NCBI RefSeq assembly: GCF_014191055.1
Contig: NZ_JACHWB010000001.1
Coordinates: 1-64,000, forward strand
DNA length: 64,000 bases
DNA from: Microvirga lupini
Lineage (GTDB): Bacteria > Pseudomonadota > Alphaproteobacteria > Rhizobiales > Beijerinckiaceae
Direction of reading: 5' to 3'
Below are positions 26,502-35,222 of this stretch, one piece after another. Made by a program: the position numbers and the translations under genes. The notes beneath the pieces were generated by a model that was given only the letters and a program-made list of their open reading frames with translations, searched no databases and had not been told where the DNA came from. Position 1 is the first letter of the stretch, and the number at the start of each line of letters is the position of its first letter.

Positions 26502-26699
26502 ATGATCGCGCATGTGTTCAAAGTCGGTGAGGTCGTGAGACCCCATCCATCCTGCCGCGCATTGCCGCACGATATCTTCAGGATCCTGCGCCTGCTCCCG
26601 ACGACGGCCGGCGGCGTGCCGCTCTATTGCATCAAGAGCGAGACGGAGATGATCGAACGCGTCGTCGAGCAGAACGACATCGAGGCTGCGCTGCGTTGA
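26502..26699 (+). CDS. Hypothetical 65-residue protein
   Basis: A strong GGAGGAACGCC-ATG start gives a 65-residue soluble, basic-then-acidic protein (MIAHVFKVGEVVRPHP ... ERVVEQNDIEAALR). It lies 33 nt downstream of the PRC-barrel gene. Its opening FKVGEVVRP and the later VPLYCIKSE recall small beta-rich proteins of the alphaproteobacteria, but I cannot name a family. The terminator at 26802 probably ends this transcript. Confidence 0.65.
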   Translation: MIAHVFKVGEVVRPHPSCRALPHDIFRILRLLPTTAGGVPLYCIKSETEMIERVVEQNDIEAALR

Positions 26700-26738
26700 T
26701 GGGATGCGAGTTGAGTTCCAGTAAGCCTGCACCGGCCG

Positions 26739-26763
26739 GGAACCGTCCTGAGGCTTGGCCGTT
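26739..26763 (+). promoter_or_regulatory. EcfG-type general-stress promoter candidate
   Basis: GGAAC (26739-26743), 16-nt spacer, CGTT (26760-26763) fits the EcfG/SigT consensus GGAAC-N16/17-cGTT of the alphaproteobacterial general stress response. It reads toward a terminator about 40 nt downstream with no coding gene between. About one such match is expected by chance on both strands of 64 kb, so the call rests on its context. Confidence 0.4.
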
Positions 26764-26769
26764 GTCTCT

Positions 26770-26835
26770 TCGAATCCCTTCGTTCCCTCTGGCAACTCGA
26801 TGGCCTGACGGTCTCTCCGCTCAGGCCTTTTCTTT
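26770..26835 (+). ncRNA. Candidate small RNA of about 65 nt
   Basis: Transcription from the EcfG-like element would start near 26770 and stop at the hairpin plus TTTTCTTT at 26828-26835, giving an RNA of about 65 nt. No convincing reading frame fits. An alternative is that this is simply the 3' UTR of the PRC-barrel transcript. It may be both, as 3'-UTR-derived regulatory RNAs are known in other bacteria. Confidence 0.35.
26802..26835 (+). terminator. Rho-independent terminator
   Basis: Stem GGCCTGA / TCAGGCC (26802-26808 with 26821-26827) has an inner GG/CC pair and a short loop, followed by TTTTCTTT. It lies about 100 nt after the 65-residue gene and ends plus-strand transcription ahead of the convergent hypothetical gene. 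Confidence 0.8.
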
Positions 26836-26887
26836 GTCTCACGGCCTCGTTGCGTTGGTTGACGAGCACGATCTGCTCCTTAGGGAT

Positions 26888-26938
26888 GGAGCATCGGTAG
26901 ATCCCAAAAGTGCAAATCCACTTCTGGGTCCGATGCTC
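26888..26938. repeat. Palindromic intergenic repeat, copy 2
   Basis: Outer arms GGAGCATCGG and CCGATGCTC (26889-26897 with 26930-26938) enclose CCCAAAAGTG / CACTTCTGGG, an inner inverted repeat with one mismatch. It is the intact relative of the element at 25164, in the same orientation and 1.7 kb away. Its right end touches the stop codon of the minus-strand gene at 26938. Confidence 0.82.
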
Positions 26939-27645
26939 TAGGCGGCCTGATGGGTGATCGCCGGTGTCATCACGCGTCCGCGATTGATCAGGGTGGCCGC
27001 GCAGGCCGCGAGCGAGAGGGCGGCGCGGTCCGAGCGCCGCATCTGCAGGCAGACCACGTAAAGCCGCATCACTTCGACCGTGACATAGTGGAAGGCCACA
27101 TCCGACCCTCGGGCAAGCTTCATGCGCCTTGAGGCCGTGTCGAGCTTGTCGAGGTAGAGCGCTTGGTCCGTCTGCGGCTCCGCGAGGAAGCCGCTCAAGC
27201 CGCCAAAGGTCTCCTCGAAATGAGCCCACAGGAGCGCCAGGTTCTTGGCAGCCTTGTCCTGCTGGTCCGGCGCGAGCGTCTTGAACTCCCCCAGGAGCTC
27301 CCAGACCGGGTCCTGCTCCAGGGCCTCTTCCTCGGCGGTTTTCACCAATGGAACGAAGGGAAGCAGGGTCCGGGCATTCGACACCAGAACGGGACGTAAA
27401 CGGTCCCATTCGGCCATGACTTTCGGGAGCATGATCAGCGCTGTGGCTAAGGCCGTCTGATCGAGTGTCCGGCCGATGCGGCGAAGCAGCGGACGCGCCG
27501 CCTCGCCATAGTGCTCCACGATGCGCCAGCGCTGATGGCACAGCCTGTAGACCTGCTCGAGCTTTTCGATGAGCTCATGACGCGATTGATCGTCGGCGGA
27601 CCACGGAAAGGTGAAATCGTTTCGGGATTGTGGCGAAGAACTCAT
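26938..27645 (-). CDS. Hypothetical helical protein, 235 residues
   Basis: This 235-residue protein appears all-helical and soluble, with no signal peptide or membrane span (MSSSPQSRNDFTFPW, then repeated Leu/Ala/Arg helices to INRGRVMTPAITH). I recognise no family or catalytic motif. Codon use looks normal for the genome. The stop codon TAG lies at the edge of repeat copy 2, so the last few residues may have been altered by repeat insertion. It is divergent from the 101-residue gene at 27965. Confidence 0.6.
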   Translation of the reverse strand: MSSSPQSRNDFTFPWSADDQSRHELIEKLEQVYRLCHQRWRIVEHYGEAARPLLRRIGRTLDQTALATALIMLPKVMAEWDRLRPVLVSNARTLLPFVPLVKTAEEEALEQDPVWELLGEFKTLAPDQQDKAAKNLALLWAHFEETFGGLSGFLAEPQTDQALYLDKLDTASRRMKLARGSDVAFHYVTVEVMRLYVVCLQMRRSDRAALSLAACAATLINRGRVMTPAITHQAA

Positions 27646-27964
27646 GATGCTGACGATTCGATCCGCAAATCACGTTATGTGCGCAGCTCCGCTCATACCG
27701 GGGAAATCACGGCAACTTTGAGGCTCCGGTACGGGAATGACATGACTGGGGCGATGCCGGCGGTCTTGCGTCGACATGATAGGAAAAAGTCCCTGGATTG
27801 ATTGGCGCGCCATCATCCGGGATGTCCCTACCCGACCTTGAACGGCGGTCGTCTATGCTTACGTTTCGGACAGACCCCTGATCCGGGCCCCTCTGACGCA
27901 AGAAGCGGTGGCGCTTGCGTGATGTCGGATCGTTCCCGATCCGGCCGCCGGCGCAGAGGCAAAC
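27646..27964. other. 319-nt divergent intergenic region
   Basis: No gene is supported here. It separates two divergent hypothetical genes. Near the right end lie two hairpins: ACGCAAG / CTTGCGT (27896-27902 with 27914-27920) and CGGATCG / CGATCCG with a TTCC loop (27926-27932 with 27937-27943). The second ends 21 nt before the ATG at 27965. No convincing -35/-10 pair was identified. Confidence 0.5.
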
Positions 27965-28270
27965 ATGTTGCAAGAAATCCTGGCTTCCCTCGTCAGCCTG
28001 CTGATCGTCGATCCGCTCCAGGCCGAGATCGGCGAGCGCCTGGCGCAGGCCCGCGCGCCTCAGGCCGTCATCGCGGATGTGAGAACCTGTGCCGAAGCCT
28101 CCCTGCCGGGGTTGGCGGACCGCGCCATGGCCGAGCCTCTCTGGGTTGTTTCGACAGCCCTGAACGTCTGGACCGGCCAGACCGCACCGGAAAGCATCCT
28201 CGGCGACACCCCTCAATGCGAGTCGGCGCTCAAATCGGCACGCGTGTATCTGGAGAGCCGCGGGGCGTAA
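27965..28270 (+). CDS. Hypothetical protein, 101 residues
   Basis: This 101-residue protein opens with MLQEILASLVSLLIVDPLQAEIGERL. The first 18 residues are hydrophobic enough for a signal peptide or weak anchor, with a possible cleavage near DPLQA. Two Cys (about 42 and 85) could form a disulfide if it is exported. AGAGGC precedes the ATG. No family is recognised. A perfect 11-bp hairpin follows at 28285. Confidence 0.6.
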   Translation: MLQEILASLVSLLIVDPLQAEIGERLAQARAPQAVIADVRTCAEASLPGLADRAMAEPLWVVSTALNVWTGQTAPESILGDTPQCESALKSARVYLESRGA

Positions 28271-28284
28271 GGGAACATATGAGG

Positions 28285-28310
28285 TCGGTCCCGCGGAAGC
28301 GCGGGACCGA
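28285..28310. terminator. Perfect 11-bp hairpin with tetraloop (terminator-like)
   Basis: TCGGTCCCGCG / CGCGGGACCGA with a GAAG loop lies between the convergent genes at 27965 and 28341. The stem is strong but is not followed by a T-run on the plus strand. It may act as a bidirectional block or RNA-stability element rather than a classical terminator. Confidence 0.5.
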
Positions 28311-28340
28311 TGCAAAACGGACAGTGAGCAAGCGGCTCTT

Positions 28341-28664
28341 TCAATGAGCGATCGCTGGTTTCCCTTCGCCAGATGTAACAGACCCGCCGACTGTTACTTG
28401 GATCGGATCCGTCCTATGAGCCGATGGACGCACCACTTGTGTCGGCTCGAAGGCCTGCATGAACGAATGCGGCCGGTTGCGCAGATCCATCAGCGAGCGC
28501 AATTCTGTCGCCGGCAGATCCATCGGCTTCGCATCCCGCCAGCGCCGGCGAAACTTGGGCTTCCGTGAGAAGAGCCCCCAGGCGCTCTCCACTTCTTCTT
28601 CAACCTGCAAAATGATCCGTCCGGAAAAGGATTTCCGGAGATTAAAACGCCCCGTCAGAGCCAT
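28341..28664 (-). CDS. Hypothetical basic protein, 107 residues
   Basis: The start ATG at 28664 is chosen because AAGGA lies 7 nt upstream; an in-frame GTG or TTG further up has no ribosome site. The product is rich in Arg and Lys in its first half (LTGRFNLRKSF, LFSRKPKFRRRWRD) and then has a loop-like Thr/Ser/Gly tail. There is no signal peptide. I do not recognise a family. The convergent hairpin at 28285 separates it from the 101-residue gene. Confidence 0.6.
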   Translation of the reverse strand: MALTGRFNLRKSFSGRIILQVEEEVESAWGLFSRKPKFRRRWRDAKPMDLPATELRSLMDLRNRPHSFMQAFEPTQVVRPSAHRTDPIQVTVGGSVTSGEGKPAIAH

Positions 28665-28739
28665 TGTTATGTCCTTTGATCTGGATCTTTGACCCGGACG
28701 GACTCTTAGCAACACAGTATCGACAAAGCCTTAAGACAC

Positions 28740-28780
28740 AAGGTAAACGCCGTACATCCGGGCAAAACGGTATGTACCTT
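28740..28780. promoter_or_regulatory. Interrupted palindrome upstream of minus-strand gene
   Basis: Nested inverted repeats AAGGTA / TACCTT (28740-28745 with 28775-28780), GTACAT / ATGTAC (28752-28757 with 28772-28777) and CCGT / ACGG lie 76-116 nt upstream of the start at 28664. The spacing suits an operator. The regulator is unknown. Confidence 0.3.
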
Positions 28781-28904
28781 ATCCGGTCATGCCATCGAGG
28801 CGCCGCGCAACCAGGGCTCAGAGAACGTTCCTCAGGGCGGGTTCGAGGTGGCTGGTTCGACGCTTGAAGCTAAAAAGCGCAAATCATTCTTGATCTGCAA
28901 AGGC

Positions 28905-28981
<77 letters not shown>

Positions 28982-29164
28982 GGTCGATTGAATCGAGCCA
29001 AGTGCCGCAAGTTTTAGGCCTCCCGGCTTTGGTCTGTCAATCGGCCGGAGGAGGGGCTTCCGAGCCTTCCAGACTGGGAAGTGGCTGTTGTGTGAAGCTG
29101 TTATGGGTTGTTCAGCCCCGCTTCAATCGTTACATGAGCTAAGCCGATCCCTGACAGGTTTTCC

Positions 29165-29455
29165 ATGCGCGCGCTCCTCAATGTCATTCTGCTGGCCCTG
29201 CAGCTCTATACCTACCTCATCATCGCGTCCGCGATCCTGAGCTGGCTTGTGGCCTTCAACGTGGTCAACACCCGTAACGATTTCGTCCGCTCGATCTGGA
29301 ACTTCCTCGATGCGGTCACGCAGCCGGTCTTGCGGCCGATCCGGAACATCCTGCCCAATCTCGGCGGGGTGGACATTTCGCCCATCATCCTGATCCTGCT
29401 GATCATTTTCATCCAGAACCTGATCATCGACTACCTGATGCCGATCGCCTTTTAA
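29165..29455 (+). CDS. YggT family integral membrane protein
   Basis: This 96-residue protein has two hydrophobic segments (about 5-32 and 70-92) around a loop with [18 protein letters not shown], the signature of the YggT family. YggT proteins are linked to osmotic tolerance and, in other phyla, to division-septum organisation; no activity is defined. It is followed after 9 nt by a DUF167 gene, a conserved pairing. Confidence 0.9.
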   Translation: MRALLNVILLALQLYTYLIIASAILSWLVAFNVVNTRNDFVRSIWNFLDAVTQPVLRPIRNILPNLGGVDISPIILILLIIFIQNLIIDYLMPIAF

Positions 29456-29464
29456 GGGAAGATC

Positions 29465-29779
29465 ATGCCCTGGCGCGTTCGCCCTGACAGCCTTGAGGTC
29501 CGGGTGCGCGTGACGCCCCGCAGCGGACGGGATGCCATCGACGGCATCGAGACCCTGTCGGACGGCAGGCCGGTGCTGAAGGTCCGGGTCAGGGCGGTGC
29601 CGGAGGACGGGGCGGCCAACGAGGGTGTCCGGCGTGTGCTTGCCAAAGCCTTGAGGGTTCCGGCCTCGGCGGTCAGCCTGGAGGCGGGCGCCACCGCCCG
29701 GCTGAAGACCTTTGTGATTTCGGGCGAGGGGGAGGCGTTGGCCGCAGCCCTTGCCACCGTGACAGGACGAGACCCATGA
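29465..29779 (+). CDS. DUF167 (YggU) family protein
   Basis: This 104-residue cytoplasmic protein has the DUF167 pattern: [16 protein letters not shown], then [22 protein letters not shown], and Lys-containing TARLKTF. Function is unknown. It lies between yggT and folD, overlapping the folD start by 4 nt (ATGA). The yggT-yggU-folD order suggests one transcript. Confidence 0.9.
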   Translation: MPWRVRPDSLEVRVRVTPRSGRDAIDGIETLSDGRPVLKVRVRAVPEDGAANEGVRRVLAKALRVPASAVSLEAGATARLKTFVISGEGEALAAALATVTGRDP

Positions 29780-30678
29780 GCGCCAAGATCATCGATGGAA
29801 AAGCCTATGCGGAAGGTCTGCGCGGGCGCATCGCCGGAGCCGTGAGGACCTTGAGCGAGCAGGGCGTCACGCCCGGGCTCGCGGTGGTGATCGTCGGCGA
29901 GGACCCGGCGAGCCAGCTTTACGTGAAGAACAAGGCGCGCCAGACCGTCGAGGTCGGCATGCGCTCCTTCGAGCATGTGCTGCCGGCCTCCACGGGCGAG
30001 GCGGAGCTTCTCGAACTCGTGGCCCGGCTCAACGCCGATCCGGCCGTGGACGGCATCCTGGTGCAGCTGCCTCTCCCGAAACAGATCGACGCCCAGAAGG
30101 TGATCGAAGCCATCGATCCGACGAAGGACGTGGACGGGTTTCATCCCATCAATGCCGGCCGGCTCATGACCGGCGTGCCCGGCCTCGTGTCCTGCACGCC
30201 GCTCGGGTGCCTGTTGCTGGCGCAGTCGGTGCGTCGCGATCTCGCCGGCCTCAACGCCGTGGTGGTCGGGCGCTCCAACATCGTCGGCAAGCCCATGGCG
30301 CAATTGCTCATCGCCCAGAGCTGCACGGTGACGGTGGCGCATTCGAAGACCCGTGGCCTGCCTGAGGTCTGCCGGAGCGCGGATATTCTCGTGGCGGCGG
30401 TCGGACGGCCCGAGATGGTGCGCGGCGACTGGATCAAGCCCGGCGCTATTGTGATCGATGTCGGCATCAACCGGGTGCCGAACCCGGCCGCCGGCGAGGG
30501 CAAGACCCGGGTGGTGGGCGACGTGGCCTTTGCGGAAGCGGCCGAAGTCGCTTCCGCCATCACGCCGGTGCCCGGCGGCGTCGGCCCCATGACCATCGCG
30601 TGCCTGCTGCGCAACACGCTGGAGGCCGCGTGCCTGAGACGCGGGCTCACCATGCCGGCGGTGGATTTCGCCGCCTAA
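29776..30678 (+). CDS. folD: Bifunctional methylenetetrahydrofolate dehydrogenase / methenyltetrahydrofolate cyclohydrolase
   Basis: FolD converts 5,10-methylene-THF to 10-formyl-THF with NADP+, feeding purine and formyl-Met-tRNA synthesis. The 300-residue length is typical. The active-site pair Y49 and K53 lies in [10 protein letters not shown], the folate-site loop is [10 protein letters not shown], and the nucleotide site is [13 protein letters not shown]. The C-terminal signature is [10 protein letters not shown]. Its stop overlaps the stop of the convergent secreted-protein gene by 4 nt. Confidence 0.95.
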   Translation: MSAKIIDGKAYAEGLRGRIAGAVRTLSEQGVTPGLAVVIVGEDPASQLYVKNKARQTVEVGMRSFEHVLPASTGEAELLELVARLNADPAVDGILVQLPLPKQIDAQKVIEAIDPTKDVDGFHPINAGRLMTGVPGLVSCTPLGCLLLAQSVRRDLAGLNAVVVGRSNIVGKPMAQLLIAQSCTVTVAHSKTRGLPEVCRSADILVAAVGRPEMVRGDWIKPGAIVIDVGINRVPNPAAGEGKTRVVGDVAFAEAAEVASAITPVPGGVGPMTIACLLRNTLEAACLRRGLTMPAVDFAA

Positions 30679-31343
30679 TTTGCCGCGAAGCAGTAGAACA
30701 GCCCTGCGCCGCCGGTGCCGCGCAAGGCCTCCTGGCTGCAGCCGCCCCGCGTCGCGTGCGAGGAGTTCCAGGACTTGGCCGGCGGCGACTCGTCGAGGCC
30801 CATGCGGTCGTGGTGGCCCGTCATGGCGGCGCCCTCCGTGCCGCTCTTCGTCCAGTTGCCGCAGGTCATGTCCTGATTGCCCGCGAAGGCCGTGCCGTCG
30901 GGCTGCGATCCGGTGAGGATGTCATGCTGGTTCGGCTGGTCGCCCCGGCCCTTCACCGTCTCGCCCTTCTCTGTGAGCGCCGTCTGCTTGGTGAGATTGT
31001 TGTTGGGACCGTGCAGGTCGGCCACGTCCTTGGCGATCACGGTCCCCTTGACGTTCTGCCACGGCCCCCGTCCGATGCGATCCTTGGCGTTGACGGCGTT
31101 CGCGCCCTGGGTCGAGAGATAGGCGCGCCACATCTTGCCGCGAATGCCGGCGGCTTCGGCGAGCGTCTCGCAATGCCGGTCGGCGCCGTCGAGGCCGCCG
31201 AGATCCGCGCCCTTGCCGGATCCGGCGCTGGTCACGAAGAAGCTCGTGTCGGCCGAGGCCGTCTGGGCCTGGGCGATGCTGGAGCTGGCCAGGGTCAAAA
31301 GGCCGATGAAGGCCATGAGCGATACGCCATCCGTTCCACGCAT
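30675..31343 (-). CDS. Hypothetical secreted protein, 222 residues
   Basis: The ATG at 31343 follows a good GGAGGAAACA ribosome site. A signal peptide ends at about residue 29 (SSIAQAQT). The mature part reads like the alphaproteobacterial lectin-like secreted proteins ([27 protein letters not shown], then a Cys-containing C-terminus [11 protein letters not shown] and [13 protein letters not shown]). In relatives this domain is found alone or in outer-membrane proteins; its ligand is unknown. Four Cys could form two disulfides. The gene overlaps the folD stop convergently. Confidence 0.75.
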   Translation of the reverse strand: MRGTDGVSLMAFIGLLTLASSSIAQAQTASADTSFFVTSAGSGKGADLGGLDGADRHCETLAEAAGIRGKMWRAYLSTQGANAVNAKDRIGRGPWQNVKGTVIAKDVADLHGPNNNLTKQTALTEKGETVKGRGDQPNQHDILTGSQPDGTAFAGNQDMTCGNWTKSGTEGAAMTGHHDRMGLDESPPAKSWNSSHATRGGCSQEALRGTGGAGLFYCFAAN

Positions 31344-31468
31344 TGTTTCCTCCAGAAGAATTGAAGCCCCGTGTAAGACTGACAGTTCCCCGGCGACAAT
31401 CATCCCCTCTTCACGCGGATTTGAGCATTCGGCACCGGCAAATCATTGCCGGTCCTATGAGGGTTGTC

Positions 31469-32356
31469 TCAGGCGCTCTTGCGCAAATGCTCCACCAGCT
31501 GGCGCGCCGAAGCCGGCAGCTCCTTCAGGGCCCGGATGCACAGGGTAAGATCGCGGGTCGCCCACGGGTCGTCCAGATCGACCGCCTCGATCGCCATGGT
31601 GCGGGCGGCGCGGCGTGCCGTGGTCTCGGGCACGATGCCGAGGCCGACGCCTGCCTCGACCATGCGGCAGACCGCATCAAAGCTGCGCAGCTGAACCCGC
31701 AGGCGAATGGGCTTGCCGGTGCGGCTGGCCTTGCCGGCGAGGAAGCGCTGGAGGGCGCTCGCCCGGTCAAGGCCGACGAAATCGTGCTCCAGAACCTCGG
31801 CGAAGGGAATGCTCGGCCGGGAGGCGAGGGCGTGATCCTGAGGCACCACCAGCACGAAGCGGTCGCTGCGAAACGGATAGGTCTCAAGCTGCCCGGTCTC
31901 GACCGTGCCGGCCACGATGCCGATGTCGCCCACGCCCTCGGCGATGAGCCCGACGATCTCGTCGCTGAGGCGCTCCTCCAGATCGATGGAGACCTGCGGA
32001 TGCCCAGCGAGAAAGGCGCTCAGCGCCTCGGGCAGGAACTCGGTGAGGGCATTGGTGTTGGAGAGGATCCGGATCTGGCCTGTCAGGCCGCCGGTATAGG
32101 AGCCCAGATCCTCCCGCAGGCGCTCGGCCTGGGCCAGGAGGGTGCGGGCATGCTGGAGCAGGGTCCGGCCGGCCGGAGTCGGGGTCACGCCCGCCCGGGT
32201 GCGCAGGAGGAGGGCGGCGCCGAGAGACTTTTCCATGTTGCGGATGCGCGTGCTGGCGGCGGCGAGCGCCAGATGGGCCCGCTCCGCCCCGTGGGTGATG
32301 CTTCCGGCCTCGACCACGTGGCGAAAGAGGCTCAGATCTGTCAGATCGAATTGCAT
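31469..32356 (-). CDS. LysR-family transcriptional regulator
   Basis: This 295-residue LysR protein has an N-terminal winged helix-turn-helix (FRHVVEAGSITHGAERAHLALAAAS, about 10-35) and linker helix. Its effector-binding domain extends to about 290. It is divergent from sdhC across a 203-nt region, so control of the succinate dehydrogenase operon is possible but not shown; LysR genes usually regulate the divergent gene. No T-N11-A site was confirmed. Confidence 0.9.
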   Translation of the reverse strand: MQFDLTDLSLFRHVVEAGSITHGAERAHLALAAASTRIRNMEKSLGAALLLRTRAGVTPTPAGRTLLQHARTLLAQAERLREDLGSYTGGLTGQIRILSNTNALTEFLPEALSAFLAGHPQVSIDLEERLSDEIVGLIAEGVGDIGIVAGTVETGQLETYPFRSDRFVLVVPQDHALASRPSIPFAEVLEHDFVGLDRASALQRFLAGKASRTGKPIRLRVQLRSFDAVCRMVEAGVGLGIVPETTARRAARTMAIEAVDLDDPWATRDLTLCIRALKELPASARQLVEHLRKSA

Positions 32357-32401
32357 CGGCTTCCTTCGTCATTGGCGAAGGGAGATAAGAATAATTAAAA
32401 A

Positions 32402-32429
32402 TTGTCCGTTAAGCGAGGGGCGCTATATC
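32402..32429 (+). promoter_or_regulatory. Sigma-70-type promoter candidate for sdh operon
   Basis: TTGTCC (32402-32407), 16-nt spacer, TATATC (32424-32429), about 130 nt upstream of the sdhC ATG and inside the region divergent to the LysR gene. It is supported by position and hexamer match only. Confidence 0.35.
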
Positions 32430-32559
32430 TTCGCGGCTGACGAAGTATGCGCTTCTGTGGCCCGATTGGGCGGAAGGCGCATTGCGGTGTGGCCGCGCAT
32501 CTTATACGAACCGTTCCAAACTAGGCGCGACCACCTGTCGCCGATCAGGAGTGAACATC

Positions 32560-32955
32560 ATGGCTGAGGCGAAAGTGGCCCCAAGGCCCCTGTCCCCCCA
32601 TCTTCAGATTTACCGGTGGAGCTGGACGATGGCGATGTCCGTCGCCCACCGCATCACCGGCCTTGCGCTCTATGGCGGCATCGCGCTGTTCGCCATCTGG
32701 CTCGTGGCGCTCGCCTCCGGGCCCTCGGCTTTCGATGCCGTGCAATGGTTCTTCGGCTCGCCCATCGGCTACCTGATCCTGTTCGGCTACACTTGGATCC
32801 TGATGCACCACATGCTCGGCGGCGTGCGCCACCTCGTGTGGGATTTCGGCCATGGCATGGAAGCGGCCCAGCGCATCAACATGGCCCGCTTCACCCTCGT
32901 CGGCTCGGTCGCGCTCACGCTGGCGATCTGGGTCGTCGCCTTCATCGCGTTCTAA
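32560..32955 (+). CDS. sdhC: Succinate dehydrogenase cytochrome b556 subunit
   Basis: This 131-residue membrane anchor has the SdhC motif RPLSPHLQIYRW and Ser/His SVAHRITG near the quinone site. Three transmembrane helices follow, and the heme b ligand His is in MHHMLGGVRHLVWD. The start ATG at 32560 has AGGAG 8 nt upstream. With SdhD it anchors the SdhAB heads and passes electrons to ubiquinone. It is the first gene of the operon. Confidence 0.95.
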   Translation: MAEAKVAPRPLSPHLQIYRWSWTMAMSVAHRITGLALYGGIALFAIWLVALASGPSAFDAVQWFFGSPIGYLILFGYTWILMHHMLGGVRHLVWDFGHGMEAAQRINMARFTLVGSVALTLAIWVVAFIAF

Positions 32956-32967
32956 GGAGACCGGACA

Positions 32968-33387
32968 ATGGCCGACAACAGGGCTGACACCCGCGTTTCC
33001 ATGCGCACCCCGCTTGCCCGCGTGAAGGGCCTCGGCGCCTCCGGGCACGGCGTCGAACATTGGTGGATCCACCGCATGACCGCGGTGTCGAACGTGCCCC
33101 TCATCATCGCCTTCGTGATCATCGTGGCGGCACTGGCCGCCTCGCCCTCCTATCAGGAGGCGATCAGCGTCATCTCGCATCCGCTGGTCGCGATCATCCT
33201 GATCCTGGCGGTGGTCTCGGTGACGAACCACATGCGCCTCGGCATGCAGATCGTCATCGAGGACTACGTGCACGACAAGGGCCTCAAGATCGCTGCCGTG
33301 ATCGCCAACAATTTCTATGCCGTGATCATTGGAGTGGCCTGCCTCTACGCCATTCTCAAGGTCAGCCTCGGCCGCATCCTGGTTTAA
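32968..33387 (+). CDS. sdhD: Succinate dehydrogenase hydrophobic membrane anchor subunit
   Basis: This 139-residue protein has three helices and the SdhD motifs [15 protein letters not shown] at about 20-35 and [17 protein letters not shown] near the third helix. Its His residue is the second heme ligand. It lies 12 nt after sdhC and 11 nt before sdhA. Confidence 0.95.
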   Translation: MADNRADTRVSMRTPLARVKGLGASGHGVEHWWIHRMTAVSNVPLIIAFVIIVAALAASPSYQEAISVISHPLVAIILILAVVSVTNHMRLGMQIVIEDYVHDKGLKIAAVIANNFYAVIIGVACLYAILKVSLGRILV

Positions 33388-33398
33388 GGACAACACAC

Positions 33399-35222
33399 AT
33401 GGCTCAAGCAACGAACGGCGCAGCCATCAACGGCAAGGCCTACAACATCATCGATCACACCTTCGACGTGGTGGTCGTGGGCGCGGGCGGCGCGGGTCTT
33501 CGCGCCACCGTCGGCTGTAGCCAAGCCGGCCTTCGCACCGCCTGTATCACGAAAGTGTTCCCCACACGCTCGCACACGGTGGCGGCCCAGGGCGGCATCT
33601 CGGCTTCGCTCGGCAACATGGGGCCGGACGATTGGCGCTGGCACATGTACGATACCGTGAAGGGTTCGGACTGGCTCGGCGACCAGGACGCCATCGAGTA
33701 TCTCGTGCGCAACGCGCCGGCCGCCGTCTACGAGCTGGAGCACTGGGGCGTTCCCTTCTCCCGCACGGCCGAGGGCAAGATCTATCAGCGCCCCTTCGGC
33801 GGCATGACCACCGAGTTCGGCAAGGGCACGGCGCAGCGCACCTGCGCGGCCGCCGACCGCACGGGCCATGCGATCCTGCACACCCTTTATGGGCAGGCGG
33901 TGCGCAACCAGACCAATTTCTTCATCGAGTATTTCGCCCTCGACCTGATGATGGATTCCGATGGCCGCTGCATCGGCGTCGTGGCGCTGAACCAGTCCAC
34001 CGGCGAGATCCACCGCTTCCGCGCCCACATGACGATCCTGGCGACAGGCGGCTATGGGCGCGCCTATTTCTCGGCGACCTCCGCGCATACCTGCACGGGC
34101 GACGGCAACGCCATGGTGCTGCGCGCCGGCCTGCCGCTGCAGGACATGGAGTTCGTGCAGTTCCACCCGACCGGCATCTACGGCTCGGGCTGCCTCATCA
34201 CCGAGGGCGCGCGCGGCGAGGGCGGTTACCTGACGAACTCGGAAGGCGAGCGCTTCATGGAGCGCTATGCGCCCTCCGCGAAGGATCTGGCCTCCCGTGA
34301 CGTGGTCTCGCGCGCCATGACCATGGAGATCCGCGCCGGGCGCGGCGTGGGCAAGAACAAGGACCACATCTACCTGCACCTCGACCACCTCGATCCGAAG
34401 ATCCTGCACGAGCGCCTGCCCGGCATCTCGGAGAGCGCCAAGATCTTCGCGGGCGTGGACGTCACGAAGGAGCCGATCCCGGTCCTGCCGACCGTTCACT
34501 ACAACATGGGCGGCATCCCGACGAACTATCACGGCGAAGTGCTGACGCTCAAAAACGGCAACCCCGACACGGTGGTGCCGGGCCTGATGGCGCTCGGCGA
34601 GGCGGCCTGCGTGTCCGTGCACGGCGCCAACCGCCTCGGCTCCAATTCGCTCATCGACCTCGTGGTCTTCGGCCGCGCGGCGGGCCTGCGCTGCGCCGAG
34701 ATCCTGGAGCCGAACGCGCGCCATGCGGACCTGCCGAAATCTGCGGACGAACTCGCGCTCTCGCGCCTCGACAAGTTCCGCTACGCCAACGGCTCGACCT
34801 CGACCGCGGAGCTGCGCCTCCAGATGCAGAAGACCATGCAGAACAACTGCGCGGTGTTCCGCACCGGCGAGGTTCTCGACGAGGGCAAGAAGCTCATCCA
34901 CGACGTGTGGAACGCGTCGGCCGACGTCAAGGTCACGGACCGCTCGCTGATCTGGAACACCGACCTTCTCGAGACGCTGGAGTTCGACAACCTGATCGGA
35001 CAGGCCGTCGTCACCATGGAGGGCGCGGCCAACCGCCAGGAATCCCGCGGCGCCCACGCCCGCGAGGACTTCTCCGAGCGCGACGACAAGAACTGGATGA
35101 AGCACACGCTGGCATGGCTCGACGACACCTCGCACAAGGTGACCCTCGATTTCCGCCCGGTGCACACCTACACCATGTCGAACGACATCCAGTACATCGA
35201 GCCGAAGGCTCGCGTGTATTGA
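33399..35222 (+). CDS. sdhA: Succinate dehydrogenase flavoprotein subunit
   Basis: This 607-residue protein oxidises succinate to fumarate. It starts at ATG 33399 with an FAD-binding [14 protein letters not shown]59 in [11 protein letters not shown] carries the covalent flavin. The catalytic region has HPTGIYGSG and [11 protein letters not shown], and the C-terminal REDFSERDD helps close the site. Length and motifs are normal. Its stop overlaps the next ATG by one base (TGATG), but the next gene is not sdhB. Confidence 0.97.
   Translation: MAQATNGAAINGKAYNIIDHTFDVVVVGAGGAGLRATVGCSQAGLRTACITKVFPTRSHTVAAQGGISASLGNMGPDDWRWHMYDTVKGSDWLGDQDAIEYLVRNAPAAVYELEHWGVPFSRTAEGKIYQRPFGGMTTEFGKGTAQRTCAAADRTGHAILHTLYGQAVRNQTNFFIEYFALDLMMDSDGRCIGVVALNQSTGEIHRFRAHMTILATGGYGRAYFSATSAHTCTGDGNAMVLRAGLPLQDMEFVQFHPTGIYGSGCLITEGARGEGGYLTNSEGERFMERYAPSAKDLASRDVVSRAMTMEIRAGRGVGKNKDHIYLHLDHLDPKILHERLPGISESAKIFAGVDVTKEPIPVLPTVHYNMGGIPTNYHGEVLTLKNGNPDTVVPGLMALGEAACVSVHGANRLGSNSLIDLVVFGRAAGLRCAEILEPNARHADLPKSADELALSRLDKFRYANGSTSTAELRLQMQKTMQNNCAVFRTGEVLDEGKKLIHDVWNASADVKVTDRSLIWNTDLLETLEFDNLIGQAVVTMEGAANRQESRGAHAREDFSERDDKNWMKHTLAWLDDTSHKVTLDFRPVHTYTMSNDIQYIEPKARVY

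Noticed and set aside
26624..27541. A 305-codon minus-strand frame overlapping the 235-residue hypothetical gene in another frame
   Set aside because: Its product is Arg/Gly/Pro-rich and unlike a folded protein, while the 235-residue frame looks normal.
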